64,000 bases of DNA from Paractinoplanes pyxinae (GTDB taxonomy: Bacteria > Actinomycetota > Actinomycetes > Mycobacteriales > Micromonosporaceae). This document shows, piece after piece, positions 8,494 through 18,133 of this stretch (positions are counted from its first letter, which is position 1; each line of letters begins with the position of its first letter). The DNA lies in the NCBI RefSeq assembly GCF_026626335.1, contig NZ_JAPNTZ010000014.1, positions 235,985-299,984 on the forward strand, written 5' to 3'. The position numbers were made by a program, and so were the translations under genes. The notes below the pieces were generated by a model. The model worked only from the letters and a program-made list of their open reading frames with translations. It had not been told where the DNA came from and did no database searches.

Positions 8494-9441
8494 TCACTCT
8501 TTCGCCAGGCGTCGGGCGAGCCATTCCGTACGGGTCTCGCGGGCCGCCTCCGAGAGGGGAGCAGCCGGGAACAGCGCATCGAAGCCGTGGAAGCCGCCGG
8601 CCCAGATGTGCAGATCAGCGTGGCCGCCGACGGACCAGATGCGGAACGCGTACGTCACCACCTCGTCCCGGAAGACTTCGGCCGACCCGGCGTCGATGTA
8701 GGCGGGCGGCAGACCGCTCAGGTCGGTGGCGATGGCGGGGGAGATGTACGCGGGCACGACGTCGCCGGTCAGCCCGGCCAGCACGGACTGCCAGCCGAAC
8801 GCGTTCATCTCACGGGTCCAGACGCCGGGCTCGCCCGAGAACTGGCGGCTCGATGTGGTGGCGTTGCGGTAGTCGAGCATCGGGCCGATCAGCACCTGCG
8901 CGGCGATGGCCGGGCCGCTGCGGTCGCGGGCCATCAGGGTGACGCCGGCGGCCAGGCCACCGCCTGCGCTGGCGCCGGCCACGACGATGCGCGACGGGTC
9001 GATGCCGAGCTCGTCCGCGTGCGCCGATATCCACAGCAGACCCTGGTAGCAGTCCTCGATGAGCGTCGCCCCGTTGGCCTCGGGCGCAAGGCGGTAGTCC
9101 ACTGAGATGACGACGGTATCCAGATGGTCAAGCCATTCGAGTGGGATGTCGATCTGCGAGTAGCGGTTGCCCATAACCATTCCGCCGCCGTGGATCCAGT
9201 AGACGCACGGTGCGGTGGTGGCGCTGGGCGGGCTGAGGATCGTCAGGGGAATCTCGGCGCCGTCGGCGGTGGGGATGGTGACTTCCCGCCGGGTGACGGC
9301 GCGGCCCTCGAGGATCGATTCGATCGGACCCGCCGCGTACGGACGTATCTGCTCGAGGGTTTCTCGGTCGAGCAGCGGGAACTGCGGCATGCCGGCGAGG
9401 AGCGCGCTCAGTTCAGGGTCGAGTTCGGGTCGCTTCGGCAT
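8494..9441 (-). CDS. HSL-family alpha/beta hydrolase (carboxylesterase)
   Basis: A 315-residue cytoplasmic esterase of the hormone-sensitive-lipase family. It has the oxyanion motif YWIHGGGMV, the nucleophile elbow GASAGGG, an aspartate region DAGSAEVFRDE, and the histidine in WAGGFHGFD. ATG 9441 is chosen; a longer reading from 9579 would overlap the upstream gene with non-family sequence. It overlaps the stop of the monooxygenase-like gene by one base (TGATG), so the two form an operon. The substrate is unknown; small acyl esters or a steroid or aromatic ester are possible given the neighbours. Confidence 0.85.
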   Translation of the reverse strand: MPKRPELDPELSALLAGMPQFPLLDRETLEQIRPYAAGPIESILEGRAVTRREVTIPTADGAEIPLTILSPPSATTAPCVYWIHGGGMVMGNRYSQIDIPLEWLDHLDTVVISVDYRLAPEANGATLIEDCYQGLLWISAHADELGIDPSRIVVAGASAGGGLAAGVTLMARDRSGPAIAAQVLIGPMLDYRNATTSSRQFSGEPGVWTREMNAFGWQSVLAGLTGDVVPAYISPAIATDLSGLPPAYIDAGSAEVFRDEVVTYAFRIWSVGGHADLHIWAGGFHGFDALFPAAPLSEAARETRTEWLARRLAKE

Positions 9442-9746
9442 CAGAACGCCGCCTTGCCGCCGACGGGCACCTCGTCGGAGTAGCCGGACTCGCCGGTCAG
9501 CAACGCCTGAAGCTCGGCGACGAACGCCTGGGCGGGCTCGCTGCCGAAGAACGCGCCGTGCGCCTCGCGGCTCGTCCACCCCTCGGTCACGTGGACGACG
9601 TCGGGGTTACCGGCCGAGCGGCCGACGAGAAAGACGACGCAGTCCGGGTGGGGCAGGGAGGGCGCCTCGAGCAGCAGCTTGACGACCTCGTCGCCGCGCC
9701 CGGGCTGCGCGGTCATGGTGGCGTGGAATCCGTGGTTGACGGTCAT
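9441..9746 (-). CDS. Antibiotic-biosynthesis-monooxygenase (ABM) domain protein
   Basis: A 101-residue single-domain protein of the dimeric alpha/beta barrel (ABM) superfamily: an N-terminal strand HGFHATMTAQPG, helix VVKLLLEA, then the conserved VHVTEGWTSREAH segment. Such small proteins act as quinol monooxygenases or bind small aromatic ligands. A strong GAAGGAGG ribosome site lies just upstream of ATG 9746. It is co-transcribed with the esterase. The exact reaction cannot be told from sequence. Confidence 0.8.
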   Translation of the reverse strand: MTVNHGFHATMTAQPGRGDEVVKLLLEAPSLPHPDCVVFLVGRSAGNPDVVHVTEGWTSREAHGAFFGSEPAQAFVAELQALLTGESGYSDEVPVGGKAAF

Positions 9747-9829
9747 TCGCGGTGGCCTCCTTCAAGACCACTCGATCGAATCACTCTGACCAGGGCGAAC
9801 GAGAGAACGATCCTGCCGGATGCTTGCCC

Positions 9830-10020
9830 GATCCTCTCAACCCACCGCTTCGCTCAGCGTCTGCGGCTTCTCCCGGCTGTTGTCCATTCGCTCAGTTGTC
9901 TGCAGCTTCGCTCAGCTGTTGTCCGTTTGCTCAATGGTGTGCAGCTTCGCTCAACTGGTCGTCGGGTTCGGTCGACGGGTTGCAGCTCCGCCCACGCGTT
10001 GTCCGTTCGTCTTGTCGATG
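9830..10020. repeat. Degenerate intergenic repeat array (TTCGCTCA core)
   Basis: The roughly 300-bp gap between the ABM gene and the end of the KstD-like gene is filled by about seven imperfect units such as GCAGCTTCGCTCAGCTGTTG and TCCATTCGCTCAGTTGTC, spaced about 20-40 bp apart. GTTGTCCGTTTGCTCAATGG is a variant. No coding potential with family resemblance is seen in any frame. Confidence 0.85.
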
Positions 10021-10044
10021 GGCGGTTGTGCGGTCCCGGGGTGC

Positions 10045-11685
10045 TCAGGCGGCCAGCCGGCCGGCGGCGTGGTTGGCCGCGGCGTACCCGAAGGTCAGGC
10101 CCTGGCCGATGGTGGCGCCCGGGCCCGGGTAGACCCGGCCGAAGGCGTTGCCCGCCGCGTTGCCGGTCGCGTACAGGCCCTCGATGACGCTGCCGTCGGC
10201 GCGCAGGGCCCGGCCCAGCCCGTCGGCGCGGATGCCGCCGCACGTGCCGAGATCGCCCGGCACCACCTTCACCGCGTAGAACGGGCCCTGGTCGATCGGT
10301 CCCAGGCAAGGGTTCGGCTTGATGGTCGGGTCGCCGTAGTAGCGGTCGTACGCGCTGTCGCCCCGGTGGAAGTCGTCGTCGCGGCCCGCAGCGGCCTGCA
10401 CGTTGAAGCGCTCGACGGTGGCCGGCAGCTCGGTGAGCCCGAGCTGCTTCGCCAGATCGGCCAGGCTGCCGGCCTTGGCGGCGATCCCGGCGTCGTACCA
10501 GGCGGCGGGCAGCGGCTGACGCGGGAAGATGCCACCGCCGAAGACGTAGCGGTTGCGGTAGCGCTGATCGAACACCATCCACACCGGAAGCTGCTGCTGG
10601 ATCAGGATCTGACCCGCGGTCATGTAGTTGACAGCTTCGTTCATGAAACGACGGCCCTGCTGGTTGACGATGATCTGGCCGGGCAGAGACCGTTCGGCCA
10701 GCAGTGGCGCGGGCATCGGGCCGGGCGCGGGCACGGCCGGGAACCACCACGCCTCGTTCATGAACGCCAGGTCGGCGCCGGCCGCCTGCGCGATCGGCAA
10801 GATGTCGCCGGTGTTCTCCGGGTTGCCCAGCGACCACTCGGTGTCGAGCTGCTCCGACTGGTGCTCATGGCGCAGCGCCCGGTTGCGGTCGAAGCCGCCG
10901 GCCGACAGCAGAACGCCGCGCGATGCACGTACGGTCAATTCCTGGCCGTTCTTGTTCACGACGACACCGGTGACACGGCCATCTTCGATCACAAGGTGTT
11001 TGAGTGGCGTCTCGAACCAGACAGGAATGCGCGCCGCGCGCACACCGGCGAACAACCCGGCGGCCAACGCGCTGCCGCCGGCCGCGTACTCGCGACGAAC
11101 GGCCAGCCCGCCGAGTCCGAGACCGAGCAGACGCGCGCCGGTGACGATGCCGCGCGGGTGGCGAGCGACGAGGTTCAGCCACTTGTACGTACGACCAGAG
11201 ACGGGCATCGGGAACGGCGCGGCCAGTGCCGGTGGGCGCAAACGCGCACGGTCGGCGCCCAACCGGCGTACGTCGAAGGGCTTGGGCTCCATCGCCCGGC
11301 CGGTCGCCGAGCCGCCGGGCAGCTCGGGGAAGTAGTCGGCGTAGCCCTGCATCCACTGGAACTTCAGCGGGGTGCGGCGCCGGAGCACGTCGACCGCCGC
11401 CGGGCCGTGACGCAAATGGGTGCCCCAGCGTGACTCCGGGGTTTCGCCCGCGGTCACATTGCGCAGATATTCGCCGGCGCGCTCGGTGTCGTCGGACACG
11501 CCCGCCTCGCGCAGCAGCGCGTTGCCCGGCACCCAGAAGCCGCCGCCGGACAGCGCGGTCGAACCGCCGAAGTACCGCGACTTCTCCACGATCAGAACAG
11601 ACAGCCCAGCTTCGGCCGCGGCCAGCGCAGCCAGCATGCCAGTGCCGGAACCCACCACCACGAAGTCGAAGCTCAGATCATCCAT
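10045..11685 (-). CDS. kstD: 3-ketosteroid delta1-dehydrogenase-like FAD enzyme
   Basis: This 546-residue flavoprotein resembles KstD, which introduces the C1-C2 double bond in ring A of 3-ketosteroids. The FAD-binding Rossmann motif is VVVGSGTGMLAALAAAEAG near the N-terminus, followed by FGGSTALSGGGFWVPGN, a family signature. The C-terminus has GLYATGNAAGNAFG and the signature YPGPGATIGQGLTFGY. It is transcribed divergently from a TetR gene, 42 bp between start codons, which probably controls it. No other steroid-degradation gene is seen in the window, so a related fumarate-reductase/KstD-type activity on another ketone is possible. Confidence 0.85.
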   Translation of the reverse strand: MDDLSFDFVVVGSGTGMLAALAAAEAGLSVLIVEKSRYFGGSTALSGGGFWVPGNALLREAGVSDDTERAGEYLRNVTAGETPESRWGTHLRHGPAAVDVLRRRTPLKFQWMQGYADYFPELPGGSATGRAMEPKPFDVRRLGADRARLRPPALAAPFPMPVSGRTYKWLNLVARHPRGIVTGARLLGLGLGGLAVRREYAAGGSALAAGLFAGVRAARIPVWFETPLKHLVIEDGRVTGVVVNKNGQELTVRASRGVLLSAGGFDRNRALRHEHQSEQLDTEWSLGNPENTGDILPIAQAAGADLAFMNEAWWFPAVPAPGPMPAPLLAERSLPGQIIVNQQGRRFMNEAVNYMTAGQILIQQQLPVWMVFDQRYRNRYVFGGGIFPRQPLPAAWYDAGIAAKAGSLADLAKQLGLTELPATVERFNVQAAAGRDDDFHRGDSAYDRYYGDPTIKPNPCLGPIDQGPFYAVKVVPGDLGTCGGIRADGLGRALRADGSVIEGLYATGNAAGNAFGRVYPGPGATIGQGLTFGYAAANHAAGRLAA

Positions 11686-11705
11686 GCTGTGACGGTAAGC
11701 TCACG

Positions 11706-11715
11706 TTTCATGAAA
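11706..11715. promoter_or_regulatory. Candidate TetR operator
   Basis: The perfect palindrome TTTCATGAAA lies between the divergent KstD-like and TetR genes, overlapping an alternative TetR start at 11710. The location suits an autoregulatory operator, but the palindrome is short and could be chance. Confidence 0.35.
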
Positions 11716-11727
11716 GGCAACACCCTG

Positions 11728-12285
11728 ATGCCATTGGACGAGACGACCCGGCGTACGCGGGGCTTGCAGCGCGGTCCCCGCAGCGTGCAGGTGGTCGAGA
11801 GCGTGCGGGCGGCCACCCTCTCCGAGATGGCGCGGGCCGGCTACGCGGGCATGACCATCGACGGCGTGGCCAAGGCGGCCGGCGTCAACCGCACGACGAT
11901 CTACCGGCGCTGGCCGTCGAAAGCCGCGCTTCTGGCCGCAGTGGTCGAACCCTTGCTCGAGACGTACGAGTCCGACCCGGCGACCGGCTCGGTGCGCGGC
12001 GACCTGTTGGCGTTGCTGCTCATGGTGCGCGACAACGCCGCACGGCCCGAGGGTCGCGCGATGATCGAAGCTGTCCGTTCCGGCGCCGGCGAACTGGGCG
12101 ACCTGCTGACGACAGTGACCGTGCGGGCGCTGGCTCCCTTCCGGCGGGCCTTGGCCGGCCTGCCCGACGCCGACGTGGTCGCTCATCTGGCGTTCTACGG
12201 CGTGGTCATGTGGGACCAGACGCACGACGGGCCGCCCACCGACGACGATTGCGCGCACCTGGCGGACATCCTGTTGCGTTCCTGA
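11728..12285 (+). CDS. TetR-family transcriptional regulator
   Basis: A 185-residue regulator. The N-terminal HTH reads from SVRAATLSEMARAGYAGM through GVAKAAGVNRTTIYRRW, the typical TetR recognition region, followed by a variable helical ligand domain. ATG 11728 is chosen because AAAGG lies 11 bp upstream; ATG 11710 and GTG 11689 are also in frame, but the latter is only 4 bp from the divergent start. It most likely represses the KstD-like gene and itself. Confidence 0.85.
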   Translation: MPLDETTRRTRGLQRGPRSVQVVESVRAATLSEMARAGYAGMTIDGVAKAAGVNRTTIYRRWPSKAALLAAVVEPLLETYESDPATGSVRGDLLALLLMVRDNAARPEGRAMIEAVRSGAGELGDLLTTVTVRALAPFRRALAGLPDADVVAHLAFYGVVMWDQTHDGPPTDDDCAHLADILLRS

Positions 12286-12293
12286 CTGTCGCC

Positions 12294-12314
12294 TTGTGAG
12301 CGAGTCGCTCACAA
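12294..12314. promoter_or_regulatory. 21-bp perfect palindrome between TetR and membrane gene
   Basis: TTGTGAGCGA-G-TCGCTCACAA is a perfect odd-centred palindrome 9 bp after the TetR stop and 16 bp before the next start. It could be an operator or a short terminator. Each half contains the TGAGCGA core of the local repeat family. Confidence 0.5.
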
Positions 12315-12329
12315 TCGCACGCTGACCGC

Positions 12330-12974
12330 ATGACCGACGATTCGCGCATCGAACGTTCGGCGAACGTTCCGCAGACCGAAGCCGCGGCTGATCCGGACAA
12401 CCTGCGGACGGCGTATGAGCAGCTCTGCTCGAGCTATCGCGCGATCGACGACTTTCGCGCGAAGCTGCTCGGATTCCTGCCGTTGGTGACCGACGGCGGC
12501 CTGATCCTGTTGACCGGGCGCTCGGCCGACATGCGCGAGGAGTTCTTCCGGCCGGTCGGGCTGTTCGGCCTCGCCGTCACGGCCGGGCTTCTGGCCTACG
12601 AGATGTTCGGCATCCGCAAGTGTCACGCGCTCGTCCGGGCCGGCCAGGATCTTGAGTGTGCTCTCGGCCTACCGGTGGCCGGCGATCCGGACCACCATGG
12701 CGCGGGACAGTTCCTACGCCGACCGCAAAGCCTGCTCGGGGTCGTCAACGAGCCGTTCGCCGCGGCCACCATCTATCCCGCTGTGCTGGCCGCCTGGACT
12801 TACCTTGCCCTGTACCGCGTCCCCGGTGGCCTCGCCGCCCGCGTGAGCGGCACGCTCTTCGTCGCCGGCTTCGTTCTCATCCTGGTCTACGACCAACTGC
12901 TCAAGCACGACGTGATCGACGAATGGGCGCGCCAATTCAAGAACTGGCGCAAGCGGCTCCTGGCGTCGCTGTGA
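12330..12974 (+). CDS. Membrane protein of unknown function (four predicted helices)
   Basis: A 214-residue protein. A soluble N-terminal helix region (AYEQLCSSYRAIDDFRAKLL) is followed by a hydrophobic pair around FLPLVTDGGLILL and LFGLAVTAGLLAYEMF, and a second pair around FAAATIYPAVLAAWTYLALY and VSGTLFVAGFVLILVY. The C-terminus is basic. I recognise the general architecture of actinobacterial RipA/DUF-type membrane proteins but cannot assign a family. Its last 17 codons form the first copy of a 54-bp tandem repeat that continues past the stop. Confidence 0.75.
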   Translation: MTDDSRIERSANVPQTEAAADPDNLRTAYEQLCSSYRAIDDFRAKLLGFLPLVTDGGLILLTGRSADMREEFFRPVGLFGLAVTAGLLAYEMFGIRKCHALVRAGQDLECALGLPVAGDPDHHGAGQFLRRPQSLLGVVNEPFAAATIYPAVLAAWTYLALYRVPGGLAARVSGTLFVAGFVLILVYDQLLKHDVIDEWARQFKNWRKRLLASL

Positions 12975-13190
12975 CAGCCGGGCGCGCCGATTCATGATCG
13001 GCGCAAGCGGCGTCTGTGACTGCTGGGCGCGCCGACTCGAGAGACGGCGCACGCTGACTCTGGCGTCGCTGCGACCGCTGGGCGTGTCGATTCGTGATTG
13101 GCGCAAGCGGCTTCTGGCGTCGCAATGACCGCTAGGCGTGCCGATTCGAAAGACGGCGGGAGCTGCGTCTGGCGTCGCTGTGACCGTGCA
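12925..13190 (+). repeat. 54-bp tandem repeat that begins in the 3' end of a gene
   Basis: Five degenerate units of about 54 bp (one shortened) with the shared frame GGGCGYGCCGATTC...GGCGCAAGCGGCTTCTGGCGTCGCTGTGACCGCT. The first unit is the end of the preceding membrane-protein gene, including its stop; the four others lie downstream and have drifted. The array fills the convergent gap up to the ABC permease. Confidence 0.92.
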
Positions 13191-13261
13191 CGCAGCCGGC
13201 CGCCGTGGTCGCCGGTGGCGTCCCCCTGCGCCGCCGGAGCGCAGGGGGAGCAGGGGTGCGA

Positions 13262-14103
13262 CTACTTGCGGTTGTAGAGGCGCATGGTCAGGGTGCCGAA
13301 GATCAGGACGAGGGCGGCGCTGGCGATGAAGGTCCACATGATCTCGGCCATGTCGGGGGAGCCGGCCATGATGGAGCGGATCGCGGACACCAGGTGGCTG
13401 ATCGGGTTGACCTTCACGAAGGCCTGCAGCCAGCCGGGCATGGTGCTGGGGTCGACGAAGACGTTGCTGAGGAACGTCAGCGGGAACAGCACGAGCATGC
13501 TGACGCCCATCACCGACTTCTCGGAGCGCAGGAACAGGCCGAACATCGTCCAGATCCACGAGAACGCGAACGAGAAGACGACCAGCAGGGCCATGCCGCC
13601 GATCACCCCGACGAAGCCGCCCTCGGGGCGGAAGCCGAGGATCAGGCCGACGACCATGATGGTGGTTGCGGCCAGGATGTAGCGCAGCACGTCGCCGAAG
13701 ATCATGCCGACCAGGGCCGCGGGCCGCCACACGGGCAGCGTGCGGAAGCGGTCGAACACGCCCTTCTCGATGTCGGTGTTGAGGCCGACGCCGGTGTACA
13801 TCGTGATCATGACGACGCTGGTGACCATGATGCCGGGCAGGAAGAACTGCAGGTATTCGCCCGTCGAGCCGGCCAGCGCGCCGCCGAACAGGTACGTGAA
13901 CATCAGCGTCATGATGATCGGGAACGCGGTCACGTCGAACAACTGCTCGGGCACGTGCTTGATCTTCAGGATGGCCCGCCAGCCGAAGGTCAGCGAGGCC
14001 GTCCACGCGCTCGGGCGTCTCGGGCGCTCGGCCCGGGTGAGCACGGCACTCAGCGTCTCGCTCGACGGGGCGTACGAAGCAACAGATTCCGCGGTGTCGG
14101 TGG

Positions 14104-14107
<4 letters not shown>
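13262..14107 (-). CDS. ABC-2 type transporter permease (DrrB-like)
   Basis: A 281-residue permease with six hydrophobic segments. It includes FPIIMTLMFTYLFGGALAGS early and a PLTFLSNVFVDPSTMPGWLQ segment followed by NPISHLVSAIR, both typical of the DrrB/ABC-2 exporter family. ATG 14107 overlaps the ATPase stop by 4 bp, so they are coupled. The pair probably exports a drug-like or lipid-like compound; the substrate is unknown. Confidence 0.88.
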
Positions 14108-15072
<965 letters not shown>

Positions 15073-15177
15073 GGCTTGTCCCTCCGTTGGGCTTGGGCCA
15101 CATCTTCGCGGGAGGGTATGACAATTTCCTGAGCTTCAGGGCCCCCGGAAGGGTGACGGCAGGACTACATTGCGACC

Positions 15178-15963
15178 ATGTGCGTCGACAAAGTCACTCG
15201 TCGTTCACTGGTCCTCGGCGCGGCGGCCACCACCGCCGCGGTGGCACTGCCCGCTCCCGCGCAGGCGAGCGCCCGGAAATCCGGCCTGCAGGATCTGACC
15301 CACGTGGTGTCGCCCGCGTTTCCCGCCTTCGAACCGGGTGAGGAGCCGTCCCGTCGCACGGCCACGTCCATCCCGGCCGACGGCTACTACATGCAGGAAT
15401 GGACGATCCTCGAGCATTTCGGCACGCACGTGGACGCCCCGGCCCACTTCACGGCCGGTGGGCGTACGTCGGAAGAACTGTCGCTGGCCGAGCTGATCAG
15501 TCCGGCCGTGGTGATCGACATTGCCCGGCGGGCCGCCCGCGATCCGGACACCGTCGTCACCGTGGCCGATCTGACCGCGTACGAAAGAAAGCACGACCGC
15601 ATCCCGCGGAACGCCGCCGTTCTGATGCACAGCGGCTGGGCGGCCAAGGCCGAGGACGTCGACGCCTACCGCGGCACCGACGCCGAGGGCGGCCTGCACT
15701 TCCCGGGCTTCAGCGCCGAGGCCTGCGAGTGGCTGATCACCAAACGCCGCATCCGCTGCCTGGGCGTCGACACGTTGAGCATCGACCCGGGCGTCTCGAC
15801 CGGCTTCGAGACCCACCTGGCGCTGACCGGCGCCGACCGGTACGGGATCGAGAATCTGGCCCACCTCGACCGCATCCCGCCTCACGGCGCCACCCTGACC
15901 GTGGGCGTGATCCCGTATCAGGACGGCTCGGGCGGACAGGCCCGGGTGTTCAGCAGTTGGTAG
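15178..15963 (+). CDS. Exported cyclase-family (kynurenine-formamidase-like) metal hydrolase
   Basis: A 261-residue protein with a twin-arginine-like leader (RRSLVLGAAATTAAVALP...AQASA). The metal-binding signature of the cyclase family is visible as EHFGTHVDAPAHF. ILMHSGWA-like and GVDTLSIDPG segments follow, as in metal-dependent amidases related to kynurenine formamidase. Export by Tat and the intact metal motif suggest an active secreted hydrolase, but the substrate is not known. Confidence 0.85.
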   Translation: MCVDKVTRRSLVLGAAATTAAVALPAPAQASARKSGLQDLTHVVSPAFPAFEPGEEPSRRTATSIPADGYYMQEWTILEHFGTHVDAPAHFTAGGRTSEELSLAELISPAVVIDIARRAARDPDTVVTVADLTAYERKHDRIPRNAAVLMHSGWAAKAEDVDAYRGTDAEGGLHFPGFSAEACEWLITKRRIRCLGVDTLSIDPGVSTGFETHLALTGADRYGIENLAHLDRIPPHGATLTVGVIPYQDGSGGQARVFSSW

Positions 15964-16048
15964 AAAGTGAAGAACCTTCGAACCGAATGACATCTGGCCG
16001 ACGTACAGTGCGAGCGGAAGCACTTGTGCTTTCGACAAGGAGGTCGGG

Positions 16049-16303
16049 ATGAGCACCGAGGACAAGCGCAGGGAGTTCGACGACATCGTCGCCCGCCTGA
16101 CCACGGATTACCCCGCGCTGAGCCGCGCACCCTGGCCCCGGTGGCCCCGCCCGGTGCTGATCACCGTGCTGGTCACCGCGGGCGTCGTCTGGGGCCTGCT
16201 CTCGGTGGCCATGGTCGCCTGGGGTCTGCGCGGCGTCGCGCTGACCGCGGCGGTCGTGACAACCGCCGCGGTAGCCGCAGTCATGGACGCGAGAAAGTCT
16301 TAA
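16049..16303 (+). CDS. DUF3040-like small membrane protein
   Basis: An 84-residue protein. The N-terminal stretch STEDKRREFDDIVARLTTDYP resembles the start of actinobacterial DUF3040 proteins, and two hydrophobic segments follow (VLITVLVTAGVVWGLLSVAM and GVALTAAVVTTAAVAAVM). AAGGAGG lies 8 bp before ATG 16049. Its stop overlaps the convergent phosphatase stop in the tetramer TTAA. Function unknown. Confidence 0.75.
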   Translation: MSTEDKRREFDDIVARLTTDYPALSRAPWPRWPRPVLITVLVTAGVVWGLLSVAMVAWGLRGVALTAAVVTTAAVAAVMDARKS

Positions 16304-17457
16304 CGGAACGGTCCCGTCACGCAATACGTGATGCCGCCGGAGGACGCTCCGGAGGTGCCGCGCTGTGACGAGAAGTAGAGCCGGTTGCCGGCCGGCGTGA
16401 AGGCCGGCCCGGTGATCTCCGATGACCCCTGCCCGGTGACCCGCAGGAAGACCGAGATCTTGTCGTCCGGCGTGATCAGGCAGATGTCCATGCTCCCGCC
16501 GTCCTCGGCCACGTAGAGGTCGCCCGACGCCGTGCCGGTCACGTTGTCGACCCCGGTCAGGGGCGCCGTGCCCGGGCTCACCAGGTTGTCGTCGTAGGCC
16601 AGCTCGTACGTGCTGGTCGCGAGGTTGACCTGCCAGACCCGGTTGTCGCCCTTGGTGGTGAACCAGACCGTGTTGTCCGCGTAGTGGCAGCCCTCGCCAC
16701 CGTTGAACGACTTCGCGCCGGACACCTGGTTGCGGGTCGCGGTGGGCGAGCCGTCCGGGTCGGGCACATCGGCCCACGTGAACGAGCCCGAGGTGGCACT
16801 TCCGGCCCGCATCACCTGCAAGGTGCCGGCCGAAAGGTTGCCCCAGGTGGCCGGGATGAACCGGTAGAACTTGCCGTTGGTCTCGTCCTCGGTGAGATAG
16901 ATGACCTGGCGTACGGGATCGGCCGCGGCCGCCTCGTGCTTGAACCGCCCCATGGCCGGCCGCACCACGGCCGAGCCGCCCAGCGGGTAGGTCTCCCACA
17001 CCCGTCCCGTGCTGGTCTCCTCGCACGACAGCCAGGTGTTCCACGGCGTCTTGCCGCCCGCGCAGTTCTGGTTGGTGCCGCTCAGGATGCGCGACGCCCC
17101 GGTGACCTGGCCGCTGGCGTTGAAGACGAGCCGCGACGCGCCGCCGCCGGCCGACGACGACACCTCGGAGTTCGACACGTACACCCAGCCGGTGCCGTTG
17201 GGGATGACCGCGCCGCCGTCGGGGGCGTCGTGCCAGACGTACGACGTGCCGGGCACTGTCTGCCGCGAGCGGGCGACGACCTGGCTGGTGAAGCCGGCCG
17301 GCAGCTGAATGCCGTTGGCGTCGGCCGCACGCAGTGCTCCGTAGGGCCCGGTCGCGTTCTGCGCCGGTGCCGCGTACGCCGCAGGCCAGGCCGTGAACGG
17401 CAGGGCCAGCCCACCGGCTCCGGCCACGGTGGCGCGCAGCAGGGTACGACGATCCAT
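16300..17457 (-). CDS. Tat-exported PhoX-like (DUF839) phosphatase
   Basis: A 385-residue secreted protein. The leader MDRRTLLRATVAGAGGLALP is a Tat-type signal. The body follows the DUF839/PhoX beta-propeller: YVWHDAPDGGAV, WVYVSNSEV, the hallmark TPWNTWLSCEET, RFKHEAA, and YLTEDETNGKFYRF. PhoX enzymes are calcium/iron-dependent phosphomonoesterases; several of the acidic metal ligands are visible, but activity of this shorter form is not certain. ATG 17457 has GAGGAGG upstream; a longer reading from 17538 is not supported. Confidence 0.85.
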   Translation of the reverse strand: MDRRTLLRATVAGAGGLALPFTAWPAAYAAPAQNATGPYGALRAADANGIQLPAGFTSQVVARSRQTVPGTSYVWHDAPDGGAVIPNGTGWVYVSNSEVSSSAGGGASRLVFNASGQVTGASRILSGTNQNCAGGKTPWNTWLSCEETSTGRVWETYPLGGSAVVRPAMGRFKHEAAAADPVRQVIYLTEDETNGKFYRFIPATWGNLSAGTLQVMRAGSATSGSFTWADVPDPDGSPTATRNQVSGAKSFNGGEGCHYADNTVWFTTKGDNRVWQVNLATSTYELAYDDNLVSPGTAPLTGVDNVTGTASGDLYVAEDGGSMDICLITPDDKISVFLRVTGQGSSEITGPAFTPAGNRLYFSSQRGTSGASSGGITYCVTGPFR

Positions 17458-17541
17458 GAATCCTCCTCGAGGGTCGCTCCCGGGAAGAATGTCGGCCGTC
17501 GCTGGCCGCCGCGTTAACGCCGCGCTACCTATTGACAACCG

Positions 17542-18030
17542 TCAATCATCATCGCCGCCGCCGTGCCGCTCGTCCTGCCGGGGCACGCCGTTGACGCACG
17601 AGAACTCGAGTTCGACCCGGCCGCCCGAGCCCTCGAAGCGGACCTTGACGTCGTCGTCCGGCCCCCGGTCGTAATCGTGCACCTGGTAGCCGGGGGCGGG
17701 GGACCAGCTGTCGAGATACGCCTGGTCGCCAGGCTCGCAGTGCACGGTCACGGTGCCGCCCGCGCTGCGGAAGACGGCGCGAGACGGTCGCGACGAAGCC
17801 GGCGCGGAGGACGGCGGCGGCGCGACGGAAGTAGGGGGTGCAGTACTGACGGCGGGGGCCGCCGCCAGCCGCTGGGCCACCTCTTCCTCCGTGACCACCC
17901 CGCCCTGCGTGCCGGTGAGGCTGTCGCTGACCAGGCGGATCCCGCCCAGCCCGGCCAGCGTGGCGACCAGGGCGGCGGCCAGCCACCCGGCGGCGACGGT
18001 GACGGGGCGAGGCGGTTTCACGGCTGGCAT
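17542..18030 (-). CDS. Membrane-anchored protein of unknown function, divergent from the two-component system
   Basis: A 162-residue protein: a short cytoplasmic N-terminus, one membrane helix (VTVAAGWLAAALVATLAGLG), a Ser/Pro/Ala-rich linker, and a C-terminal extracellular domain with two cysteines (VTVHCEPG, LEFSCVNG), SPAPGYQVHDYDRGPDDDV between them, and an acidic, His-rich tail. The second-domain pattern occurs in small actinobacterial envelope proteins, but I cannot name the family. It shares its upstream region with the response regulator and is probably under its control. Confidence 0.7.
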   Translation of the reverse strand: MPAVKPPRPVTVAAGWLAAALVATLAGLGGIRLVSDSLTGTQGGVVTEEEVAQRLAAAPAVSTAPPTSVAPPPSSAPASSRPSRAVFRSAGGTVTVHCEPGDQAYLDSWSPAPGYQVHDYDRGPDDDVKVRFEGSGGRVELEFSCVNGVPRQDERHGGGDDD

Positions 18031-18055
18031 GGCCCGAACTATGCCGTACGCGGGC

Positions 18056-18083
18056 CTAAGGTTCTCTCGTCCCGACGCTAAGG
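18056..18083. promoter_or_regulatory. Paired CTAAGG motifs, candidate response-regulator site
   Basis: CTAAGG occurs at 18056-18061 and 18078-18083, 22 bp apart (about two helical turns), between the anchored protein and the regulator gene. A related pair, CCTTAAC / CCTTAGC, 11 bp apart, lies at 20071-20088 before the PepSY gene. OmpR-family regulators bind direct repeats with 11-bp period, so both are plausible targets. This is inferred from pattern only. Confidence 0.35.
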
Positions 18084-18133
18084 GATGGTAAAGATCGCGG
18101 GCGGTGACGAGGGGGCCGACTACCCTCGGGCCA

